A DNA stretch of 64,000 nt from CADEED01 sp964444835 (GTDB lineage Bacteria > Pseudomonadota > Gammaproteobacteria > Steroidobacterales > Steroidobacteraceae): contig CAYUIT010000013.1 in assembly GCA_964444835.1 (NCBI GenBank), forward strand, positions 14,039 to 78,038, written 5' to 3'. Positions 44,101 through 50,869 of the stretch are shown in pieces; position 1 is the first letter of the stretch, and each line of letters begins with the position of its first letter. Position numbers and translations under genes: made by a program. A model generated the notes under the pieces. It was not told where the DNA came from and did not search any database. It saw only the letters and a list, made by a program, of their open reading frames with translations.

Positions 44101-44344
44101 AGCAGCGGGGCGTTCGCTCGAGGACGCCGTGGTGAACGCCGGTATCACGCGTGCCAAGCCTATCGTCCTCACAGCCCTGGCAGCGATGGCGGGTGCGTTT
44201 TTCATTCTCGACGATCCCATCTTTAACGGGCTCGCCGTCTCGCTGATTTTCGGCATCTTGGTATCGACGGTGCTCACGCTGGTCGTGATCCCCGTTCTGT
44301 ATTTCGCCTATCTACGGCGAGCGCAAGCTCGCACCGCTTCCTAA
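41138..44344 (+). CDS. RND-family efflux permease
   Basis: A 1068-residue inner-membrane transporter of AcrB/HAE1-like architecture. Twelve helices and two large periplasmic loops are evident. The proton-relay pair in helix 4 is intact (IGILVDDAIVIVENIHRH), and the second-half repeat has IALAGIIVRNSILLVDF. The N-terminal loop has PREEEPQIDVTFANIFIPFPGA, a sequence type seen in RND pumps not linked to classical multidrug operons. With the adaptor and TolC-like genes it forms a tripartite pump; the sulfide-regulated promoter and the inserted SQR gene suggest a sulfur-related or stress-related substrate. Confidence 0.93.
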   Translation: MPEALGFSGRLSRFFLKNQLTPLLAVAAMLLGLFAVWVTPREEEPQIDVTFANIFIPFPGATSEQVESLVVSPMERVLGEIAGIKHIYSVSRPGLGLITVQFAVGETRTEAVVRLYNAIYSNQDWRPANLGVLQPLVKPGGIEDVPVLTLTLWTRDPARSAADLSKVARSIETEIKRVPGTRDVYTVGAEDNVVHVELDPRRLAGHGLTLTEIAQSLALSNQSLQAGALVSGGTVTPVQAGQFLVDRDSVANLVVGYVASRPIYLEDVATVRAAADQPEQYVWYGSQSEVRNAPAVTIAVAKKTGENASDVASSVLKRVELLRGQYIPDGVEVTVTRNYGVTANDKAQKLIQKLLFATISVVLLVILTMGRREAVVVGAAVIVTLAATLFASWAWGFTINRVSLFALIFSIGILVDDAIVIVENIHRHRQLSNEPLDVLIPRAVDEVGGPTILATFTVIAALLPMAFVSGLMGPYMSPIPINSSMGMVISLAVALVFTPWLSRKLLGKESHAPVGEATAHEANPRVTRLFERVMRPYLAADGGRARRHKLYAGIGLAIVAAVALAVVKLVVLKMLPFDNKSEFQVVLNMPEGTPVETTARVLGELAAVIERVPEVTDYQVYAGTAAPINFNGLVRQYSLRQSPELGDIQVNLVDKHERDRQSHEIALAVRPALVAVVRRHGGTVQVVEVPPGPPVQAPLVAEIYAPTSAERAALTREVRKLFDSTQDIIDVDDTLEAATKRWVIEVDQGKAAMLGVAPAQVSQLLTMALAGHDATYLRTARSQEPTSVRIELPVRDKSSIDELLELEVRSMSGTRVRIGAIASAREAVWDAAIYHKNLLPVAYVTGDMAGKLDSPLYGMFDIVGQMEDVRVSGVVPTQHFIAQPDDPADVAVKWDGEWQITYETFRDMGAAYAVGLILIYLLVVAQFGSYGVPLIIMTPIPLTIIGVMPGHALLGAQFTATSMIGMIALAGIIVRNSILLVDFVNSERAAGRSLEDAVVNAGITRAKPIVLTALAAMAGAFFILDDPIFNGLAVSLIFGILVSTVLTLVVIPVLYFAYLRRAQARTAS

Positions 44345-44366
44345 CAATTCAGACGAGGGGTACGTC

Positions 44367-45644
44367 ATGGCAGACATTGCAATCGTCGGTGCGGGGATTG
44401 GCGGCGTCCCTGCCGCATTCGAACTGCGCAAGAAGCTCGGCTCGGAGCACCGTGTTACGTTGATCGGTACGTCGCCGTACTTCGAGTTCACGCCGTCGAA
44501 TCCATGGGTGGCCGTGGGCTGGCGCAAGACGTCACAAACTCGTGTCAATCTTGCCAACGGACTGCAGAAGAAAGGCGTCGAGTGGATCCCGACCGCTGTG
44601 ACCGCGATCGATGCGGCGACTAACCGCTTGACGCTCGCCGACGGGCGCGCGTTGAAGTACGACTATCTTGTGATCGCAACGGGTCCAAAGTTGTCTTTCG
44701 AAGAAGTCCCCGGGTTAGGGCCGCACGCACACACGCAATCGATCTGTACCCATGCGCACTCTGAGGCCGCATGGGCGGCGTATCAGCAGTTTCTCGAGAA
44801 CCCAGGCCCGATCGTGATCGGCGCGGCGCCTGGCGCGAGTTGCTTTGGTCCGGCGTACGAGTTCGCGATGATCCTGGATACCGACTTACGCAAGCGCAAG
44901 ATGCGCGATCGCGTGCCGATGACGTTCGTGACGAGCGAGCCGTATATTGGCCATATGGGCCTCGGCGGCGTCGGTGACAGCAAAGGCTTGATGGAGAGCG
45001 AGCTGCGCCAACGTCACATCAAATGGATCACGAACGCGAAGATCACCGAAGTTACGGCGACCGAGGTGAAGGCCACGGAAGTGGGTGACGACGGCCAGCC
45101 CCGCAAAGATCATGTCGTACCGTTCAAGTACGCGATGATTCTGCCGGCATTCAAAGGTGTCGATGCCGTGGCCAGTGTGCCGAAACTGTGCAACCCACGC
45201 GGGTTCGTACTCATCGACGAGCATCAACGCTCCAAGGCGTACGCGAACATTTTCTCTGCAGGTGTTTGTGTGGCGATACCACCGGTGGAAGCGACGCCGA
45301 TCGCTGTGGGCGCGCCGAAGACGGGGTACATGATCGAGTCGATGGTCAGCGCGATCTGCGAGAACATCGTGGCCGATCTCACGGGCAAGCCGGCAACGGC
45401 GCATGCCACGTGGAATGCGATCTGCCTCGCCGACTTCGGCGACTCGGGTGCCGCCTTCGTCGCGCTACCGCAGATCCCGCCGCGCAACGTCACCTGGGCG
45501 CGCGAAGGCAAATGGGTGCATCTCGCAAAGATCGCCTTCGAGAAGTACTTTCTGCGCAAAGTGCGTACGGGCTCGCTCACGCCCGTCTACGAGACGTACG
45601 TCCTGAAGCTGCTGGGCATCCTTCCGCTACGAGCTCCCAAATGA
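44367..45644 (+). CDS. sqr: Sulfide:quinone oxidoreductase-like flavoprotein
   Basis: A 425-residue FAD protein of the SQR/FCSD family. The FAD motif is IAIVGAGIGGVPAAFEL, with YFEFTPSNPWVAVGWR and the second dinucleotide-type segment DYLVIATGPKLSF. Redox-active Cys candidates lie in GAAPGASCFGPAYEFA and SVPKLCNPRGFVLID, with another at SICTHAH. The C-terminal amphipathic stretch (KYFLRKVRTGS, YVLKLLGILPL) would touch the membrane. SQR oxidises sulfide to sulfane sulfur and reduces quinone. It sits between the permease and the TolC-like gene and overlaps the latter by 4 bases (ATGA). Confidence 0.9.
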   Translation: MADIAIVGAGIGGVPAAFELRKKLGSEHRVTLIGTSPYFEFTPSNPWVAVGWRKTSQTRVNLANGLQKKGVEWIPTAVTAIDAATNRLTLADGRALKYDYLVIATGPKLSFEEVPGLGPHAHTQSICTHAHSEAAWAAYQQFLENPGPIVIGAAPGASCFGPAYEFAMILDTDLRKRKMRDRVPMTFVTSEPYIGHMGLGGVGDSKGLMESELRQRHIKWITNAKITEVTATEVKATEVGDDGQPRKDHVVPFKYAMILPAFKGVDAVASVPKLCNPRGFVLIDEHQRSKAYANIFSAGVCVAIPPVEATPIAVGAPKTGYMIESMVSAICENIVADLTGKPATAHATWNAICLADFGDSGAAFVALPQIPPRNVTWAREGKWVHLAKIAFEKYFLRKVRTGSLTPVYETYVLKLLGILPLRAPK

Positions 45645-46936
45645 AGTCGCGATACGTGTTGTTAGGGGCTGCGCTCGCTCTCGCGTTGGCCGCGGCGCGA
45701 GCGCAGGCGGAGTCTTTGGATGATGCGTGGCGGATGGCGCTCGCGCAGGATCCGGGCTTAGCGGCCGTGAGCCAAGAGATGCAGGCCGCCGATGCGGATC
45801 TGCGGGCAGCGCGCGGCGCTCGGCTTCCGACGCTGACTGTCGGCGGCACGTACACGCAGTATGCGGATGCGCCTGCGCTGTCCGTCGACACGCCGAGCTT
45901 TAGCTTTCAGTCGCCGCGCATCTTTGACGATGACGACACGCTGAATGGTTACGCTGAATTGAAGCTGCCATTGTACGCGGGCGGCAGCATTTCGGCCGGC
46001 GTTCGTGCCGCCGCTTCCGTGCATCGAGCCTCCGAGGCAGAGCAACGCCGCGCGATCGCCGATCTCAAACTCGAAGTGGCGGAACGCTATGTCGATGTGC
46101 TGCGCACGCGGGCCGCACGCGAAACGGCCATGGCGCAAGTGGAAGCTTTGCGGGCACATGTTGGCGACGTGGCAGTGATGGCGGAGAAGGGCAGCGTCAA
46201 TCAGTCAGACTTGTTAGCGTCGCGAGTGGCGCTGGCCAATGCTGAGCAGCAACGGCTGCGTGCCGTAACCGCTGCGGCCCAGGCACGCGGTGCCTACAAT
46301 CGGCGGGTGGGCCAGCCGCTCGAGCGCGAGCCCGAGCTCGATGTGGCCTTACGAATCGCGGTGCCCGCGGCGCTCGAGCTCGTGACGCTCCAGCAGCGCG
46401 CGCTCGCGCAACGCAGTGAATTGCACGGCCTCGCGGCGCGCGCTTCGGCACTCGCAGAGCGCGCACGCGCCGAGAGCGGACGGCGGTTGCCGCAACTCGG
46501 GCTCATCGCGGGCTACAATCATCTGGAAACGACAATACTCGATCGGCAGGACTTCTCGATGGTCGGTCTCGGTGTCACTTGGCAGTTGTTCGATGGAGGT
46601 CAAGCGAGACAACGCGCCGCGTCGCTGCGTCGCGCGAGTCGCGCCGTGGAGTTACGGCGAGAGGAGCTCTCGTCCGCTATTCAGCTCGAAGTGCAGCAAG
46701 CCGTGCTGGGCTTGGACGAGGCGGAAGCGCGTATCGTCGCGACACGCGATGCGGTAGCACAAGCGGAGGAAAATTTACGCATGAGTCGCGAGCTGTACTC
46801 GGCCGACTTGATCGCGAACACGCAAGTGCTCGAGGCGATCGCATTGCAGTTGGGCGCAGCTGCTAACGCTCGAGACGCGCTGCTCGATGCTGATCTCGCG
46901 CGCTTGCGTTTACTGCGAGCAGCGGGCGAGCTGTGA
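45641..46936 (+). CDS. TolC-family outer-membrane efflux protein
   Basis: 431 residues with a signal peptide (VLLGAALALALAAARAQA). The two internal repeats of the outer-membrane factor family are visible, each with long amphipathic helices (ERYVDVLRTRAARETAMAQVE; ELSSAIQLEVQQAVLGLDEAE) and a beta segment (YAELKLPLYAGGSI; GLGVTWQLFDGGQA). It completes the tripartite pump. ATG overlaps the SQR stop, and its own stop overlaps the start of the next gene by 4 bases. Confidence 0.92.
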   Translation: MKSRYVLLGAALALALAAARAQAESLDDAWRMALAQDPGLAAVSQEMQAADADLRAARGARLPTLTVGGTYTQYADAPALSVDTPSFSFQSPRIFDDDDTLNGYAELKLPLYAGGSISAGVRAAASVHRASEAEQRRAIADLKLEVAERYVDVLRTRAARETAMAQVEALRAHVGDVAVMAEKGSVNQSDLLASRVALANAEQQRLRAVTAAAQARGAYNRRVGQPLEREPELDVALRIAVPAALELVTLQQRALAQRSELHGLAARASALAERARAESGRRLPQLGLIAGYNHLETTILDRQDFSMVGLGVTWQLFDGGQARQRAASLRRASRAVELRREELSSAIQLEVQQAVLGLDEAEARIVATRDAVAQAEENLRMSRELYSADLIANTQVLEAIALQLGAAANARDALLDADLARLRLLRAAGEL

Positions 46937-47313
46937 CACCGACCGCGCGGCGCTTTCTCGTCATCGCGTGCGCATCGCTCGCGCTGGCAACAGCCCTCGG
47001 CGCATTCGGCACGCACGCGCTGCAGGCAGTGTTGACGCCGCAGCGTTTCCGGTCGTTCGAGACAGCCGTCACCTATCAATTCTTCCATTCGCTCGGGCTC
47101 TTGGGGCTGGCCCTGCTATTGCGCGACGCGACGATCGCGTGGCTGTTGCGTGCGGGCTGGATGTTGGTCGTTGGGATGGTGCTGTTCAGCGGCAGCATCT
47201 ACGCGCTCACGTTCGGGGCGCCGCGCGGCGTCGTCGCGCTGGCACCTGTGGGTGGTGCCATGCTGATTGCGGCGTGGGTGGCCGCAGCCTTCGCCATCGT
47301 TAGGCAGCGCTGA
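46933..47313 (+). CDS. DUF423 (YgdD-like) membrane protein
   Basis: 126 residues from a GTG that overlaps the TolC-like stop (GTGA). Four membrane helices are visible, with the family pattern ALATALGAFGTHALQ, FRSFETAVTYQFFHSLGLL and LFSGSIYALTFGAP. The family is widespread and uncharacterised. Coupling to the efflux operon may be incidental. Confidence 0.9.
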   Translation: MTPTARRFLVIACASLALATALGAFGTHALQAVLTPQRFRSFETAVTYQFFHSLGLLGLALLLRDATIAWLLRAGWMLVVGMVLFSGSIYALTFGAPRGVVALAPVGGAMLIAAWVAAAFAIVRQR

Positions 47314-47419
47314 CGAAATTTTTTACCGGATGTCGATTCCGGGCCTCCTCGAACGTCGTATGGGCGCGCGGAATCGTTCCAGCGCCTAGAATCACCATCA
47401 TTATTCGAGGGAGAAATTC

Positions 47420-47767
47420 ATGGCCGAATTTGTCTTATTGCTGCGCGAAAATCCGCAGCATTTTCGCAGTTTGAGCGCGACGGAGATGCAAGCAATCGTC
47501 GAGCGGTATACCGCCTGGGCGGACAAGCTCGGTGCCAGCGGTCGTTTGGTAGCGGGGCACAAGCTACGCGACGATGGCGGTCTGCACGTGCGTCGCGGCA
47601 GCGCTGGTGTCGTCGCAAGTAGTGGTCCCTACGCCGAAGCTCAAGACATCGTCAGTGGGTTCTTCATCGTGACGGCGCCGTCCCTCGCGCAAGCTCAGCA
47701 ATTGGTCGCTGACTGCCCGCATCTCGATTTCGGCTGGATCGAATTGCGCGAAATCGAGCCCACCTAG
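47420..47767 (+). CDS. YCII/DGPF-domain protein, partner of the ECF sigma gene
   Basis: A 115-residue ferredoxin-like-fold protein (MAEFVLLLRENPQHF, then ERYTAWADKLGASGRLVAGHKL, GPYAEAQDIVSGFFIV). Such DGPF/YCII proteins are the typical neighbours of ECF42 sigma factors, and the next gene is exactly that, 19 bases on. A possible -10 (TAGAAT) is at 47387-47392 with no clear -35. No enzymatic activity is established for the family. Confidence 0.88.
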   Translation: MAEFVLLLRENPQHFRSLSATEMQAIVERYTAWADKLGASGRLVAGHKLRDDGGLHVRRGSAGVVASSGPYAEAQDIVSGFFIVTAPSLAQAQQLVADCPHLDFGWIELREIEPT

Positions 47768-47786
47768 CAGACCGCGTCGAGGCGCG

Positions 47787-49082
47787 ATGACCACGACGAA
47801 TCGCAGTGGAGTTCTGCTCGCAGAAGTGTTCCGGCGCGAGTCCGGGCGCATCGTGGGCTCACTTATTCGGCGCGTCGGGCCAGCGCGCCTCGATGTCGTC
47901 GAGGACGCTCTGCAGGATGCCTTGTTAGCTGCGATGCGAGCATGGCCCCTGTCTGGCGTACCGACTCGTCCGGCTGCCTGGCTCCAGCGCGCGAGTCGTA
48001 ATGCTCTAGTGGATCGGCTGCGGCGCGCGCGGTACGAGACCACGCAAGATGAAATTGAGTCGTTAGTCGAAGGACCGACAGACGAGGCGTCGTTAGTCGA
48101 AACAAACTCATCCAGTGAAGTCTTTAACGACGATCTTTTACGCCTCCTCACGTATTGCTGCCACCCGAGTCTCTCACAAGGCGCGCAAGTGGCGCTGACG
48201 CTGCGGCTCGCTTGCGGCTTGTCGAGCGACGAGATCGCAACCGCTCTGTTCGTAACGCCCGAGTCGATCGCGCAGCGGATCGTCCGCGCCAAACGTGAGT
48301 TGCGCGAGGCGGCTGTCGTGTTCGAGCTACCAGAACCGCAGGAGTTCCGCACACAGCGCCTTGCGGGTGTACAACAGACAATCTATCTGTTGTTCGATGC
48401 GGGCTACATGAGCACGACGGCAGCCGAGCCCATTCGTCTGGCGCTCGTACAAGACGCACTACGGCTGATCGAGTTGTTACTCCGATATCCGCCAGCGCAT
48501 GATCCAACAACCGCAGCGCTCGCGGCGCTGATGTACCTGACAGCAGCTCGTCTGCCGGCACGCCGGACCGCCGATGGGAAGCTCGTCGCACTGGAAGATC
48601 AGGACCGCTCGCGCTGGGACGCACAGCTCATCGCACGCGGCTTCGATTGCTTTGCCAGCTCGGTGACCGGTGAGCATTTGTCGAGGTATCACATCGAGGC
48701 CGCGATTGCCGCCCTTCACGCGCGAGCGCCGAGTTTCGCCTCGACCGATTGGCCAGCGATCGTGCGTCAGTACGATCTTCTGCTCGAGAGGTTTCCGAGC
48801 CCCGCGGTCGCTGTAAGTCGCGCGATAGCGATTCGCTACGCGGACGGACCTGCGCAGGCATGGCAAGCGTTCGAGAAACTGTCGGCGGAGCGAGGCTTCG
48901 AAAGCTCGGTGTTATATCTCGCCGGCCGCGCCGAGTTGTTACATGCGATGGGGGATATCGCGGCGGCTCAGCAAGCACTGGCAGCGGCGGTCGAGGCCGC
49001 CGGCAATGCCCATGTCAAAGACTTGTTACGCAAACGCCAGCGATCCTGGGACAGCGGCGACAGCCTACTCAGCCAGCGCTGA
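47787..49082 (+). CDS. ECF42-type RNA polymerase sigma factor with C-terminal TPR extension
   Basis: 431 residues, much longer than a standard ECF factor. Region 2 (about 10-75) contains VVEDALQDALLAAMRAWP and RPAAWLQRASRNALVDRLRR. Region 4 (about 118-170) holds the helix-turn-helix LACGLSSDEIATALFVTPES and AQRIVRAKRELRE. The remaining 260 residues are the helical TPR-like extension of this group (IYLLFDAGYMSTTAAEPIRLA, AALAALMYLTAARLPARR). No anti-sigma gene is nearby; the extension is thought to take its place. The partner DGPF gene is upstream. Confidence 0.92.
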   Translation: MTTTNRSGVLLAEVFRRESGRIVGSLIRRVGPARLDVVEDALQDALLAAMRAWPLSGVPTRPAAWLQRASRNALVDRLRRARYETTQDEIESLVEGPTDEASLVETNSSSEVFNDDLLRLLTYCCHPSLSQGAQVALTLRLACGLSSDEIATALFVTPESIAQRIVRAKRELREAAVVFELPEPQEFRTQRLAGVQQTIYLLFDAGYMSTTAAEPIRLALVQDALRLIELLLRYPPAHDPTTAALAALMYLTAARLPARRTADGKLVALEDQDRSRWDAQLIARGFDCFASSVTGEHLSRYHIEAAIAALHARAPSFASTDWPAIVRQYDLLLERFPSPAVAVSRAIAIRYADGPAQAWQAFEKLSAERGFESSVLYLAGRAELLHAMGDIAAAQQALAAAVEAAGNAHVKDLLRKRQRSWDSGDSLLSQR

Positions 49083-49938
49083 AGGTATCGCAAGCCTTCA
49101 CCGAGCCCGTTTCGAAGCCGCGCTGGAACCACTGCTGGCGCATCTCGGCCGAGCCGTGGGTCCAAGATTCCGGCACAACGTAGCCCTGCGCGCGCTTCTG
49201 GATGGTGTCATCGCCCACTGCGGCCGCTGCGCGAAGCGCTTCTTCGATATCGCCGGGCTCGAGCACTTGGCGCCGCGCATCGGCGTGATGCGCCCACACG
49301 CCCGCGAAGCAATCGGCTTGCAACTCCATACGGACTTGCAGTTGATTGCCTTGTTCTTCAGACGCGCGCTGTTGTGCCGCTCGCACCTGCGAAGAAATAC
49401 CCAGCACGGTTTGTACGTGGTGACCGACTTCATGCGCGATCACGTAAGCGGCAGCGAAGTCGCCGCCGGCACGGAACTCCGTCGCGAGCTGATTGAAAAA
49501 AGCCGTGTCGATATAGACCTTCTGGTCTGCCGGGCAGTAAAACGGGCCCGAGGCAGAACTCGCAAATCCACACGCGGACTGCGCTGCATTCGAAAACATC
49601 ACGAGCTTCGGCGCCGGGTACTGCTGGCCGCTCGCTTGGAAAATCTCGTTCCAAGTGTCTTCCGTTTCGCCGAGCACGCGCGACACAAATTGCCCCGCTT
49701 CGTCTTGCGGCGAACCGGCCGCCGGCGCCGGCATTTCAGTTTGTTGCTCCGTCGCTTGCCCCAATCCTTGGCTCAGCCCGAGCACGATGCGCGGGTCGAT
49801 GCCGAGGAAGTACGCGACCACCAACATCACGATCGTGCCGATGCCGAATTTCATCCCCATTCCGCCGCCACGACGGGGCATCTCCTGGCCGCGATAGTCT
49901 TCGACGTTCTGGCTTTCCCTGCTGTTGCGCCAACGCAT
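49069..49938 (-). CDS. Neutral zinc metallopeptidase (YpfJ-like)
   Basis: 289 residues from ATG 49938, with GGGGAG in good spacing; an upstream in-frame ATG would add 12 residues. A short N-terminus (MRWRNSRESQNVEDYRG) precedes one membrane helix (about 30-50) and the zinc-peptidase domain with HEVGHH and the downstream acid in ELQADCFAG. Structure follows the YpfJ family throughout. It is likely inner-membrane anchored with a periplasmic active site. Its end overlaps the convergent sigma gene by 14 bases. Confidence 0.9.
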   Translation of the reverse strand: MRWRNSRESQNVEDYRGQEMPRRGGGMGMKFGIGTIVMLVVAYFLGIDPRIVLGLSQGLGQATEQQTEMPAPAAGSPQDEAGQFVSRVLGETEDTWNEIFQASGQQYPAPKLVMFSNAAQSACGFASSASGPFYCPADQKVYIDTAFFNQLATEFRAGGDFAAAYVIAHEVGHHVQTVLGISSQVRAAQQRASEEQGNQLQVRMELQADCFAGVWAHHADARRQVLEPGDIEEALRAAAAVGDDTIQKRAQGYVVPESWTHGSAEMRQQWFQRGFETGSVKACDTFSAG

Positions 49939-50044
49939 GTGTGCTCCCCGGAATGCGATGTTTTCTCGTGGCATTGATGGTAGCAGACCGGGTTAGGCTG
50001 GGTATCATCTGCGCGGCGTGGCGCACCAATTGAGGAGAAAGCCT

Positions 50045-50863
50045 ATGCAAGTCAGACCTATTCTTCGCGTGTTGGCCGCGATCGCGGCAGTGTCGTATTT
50101 CGCAGCGCCGCAGGTTCGAGCGCAGGAAGCCACTGCGACGGCCAAACCGACCGTCTTGATCACGGGCGCCAATCGCGGCCTCGGCTTCGAGTTTACGAAG
50201 CAATACGCAGCACTCGGCTGGAATGTGATTGCGACGGCGCGTAAGCCCGACGAAGCGTTTGAACTCAACAAACTCGCCGACGAACGGCCCAACGTGCAAG
50301 TGGTTGCTGTCGACGTGACGAACATCGCGAGTGTTGACGCACTCGCCCAAGCGCTTGCCGGCAAGCCAATCGATCTGTTGGTGAACAACGCGGGCTATTT
50401 CGGCGATCCGATGAAGGTGCAGCTGGGCTCGATCGATTACTCGACTTGGGATCAATTCTACCGAGTCAATGCACTAGGCCCCGTGAAGATGACGGAGGCG
50501 CTGCTGCCGAACTTGTTAGCCGGTAAGCTCAAGAAAGTGATCGCCGTGACCTCGCGCGCAGGCCAATTTGAGTATGTGACCAACCGGGCTGCGCCCAAGA
50601 TGCCTGGGCATTACTTTTACAGCGGTTCGAAGGCGGCGTTGAACTTGATGTTTGCACAGCTCGCGAACGATACGCGGGCCAGCGGTCTCACGATTGCGGT
50701 CGTGTCGCCGGGCCAAGTGGATACGCAAGGCCTCGGGATGAGTGGCCCGTCAATCGTGCCTATCGACAAGAGCATTGCGGGCATGATTGCGGTCGTCGAG
50801 AAGCTCACGCCGGCTGACACCGGCACGTTTTGGAGTTGGGACGGCACCAAACTCAACTGGTAG
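50045..50863 (+). CDS. Short-chain dehydrogenase/reductase with N-terminal signal or anchor
   Basis: 272 residues from ATG 50045 (GAGGAG in the leader). Unusually for an SDR, it starts with a signal peptide or anchor (ILRVLAAIAAVSYFAAPQVRA). The SDR core is complete: cofactor motif GANRGLG, NNAG, and catalytic YSGSK. Most SDRs are cytosolic, so export of a nucleotide-dependent enzyme needs explanation; a membrane-anchored, cytosol-facing form is possible. HrpB starts 6 bases after the stop. Confidence 0.85.
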   Translation: MQVRPILRVLAAIAAVSYFAAPQVRAQEATATAKPTVLITGANRGLGFEFTKQYAALGWNVIATARKPDEAFELNKLADERPNVQVVAVDVTNIASVDALAQALAGKPIDLLVNNAGYFGDPMKVQLGSIDYSTWDQFYRVNALGPVKMTEALLPNLLAGKLKKVIAVTSRAGQFEYVTNRAAPKMPGHYFYSGSKAALNLMFAQLANDTRASGLTIAVVSPGQVDTQGLGMSGPSIVPIDKSIAGMIAVVEKLTPADTGTFWSWDGTKLNW

Positions 50864-50869
50864 TTAGCG

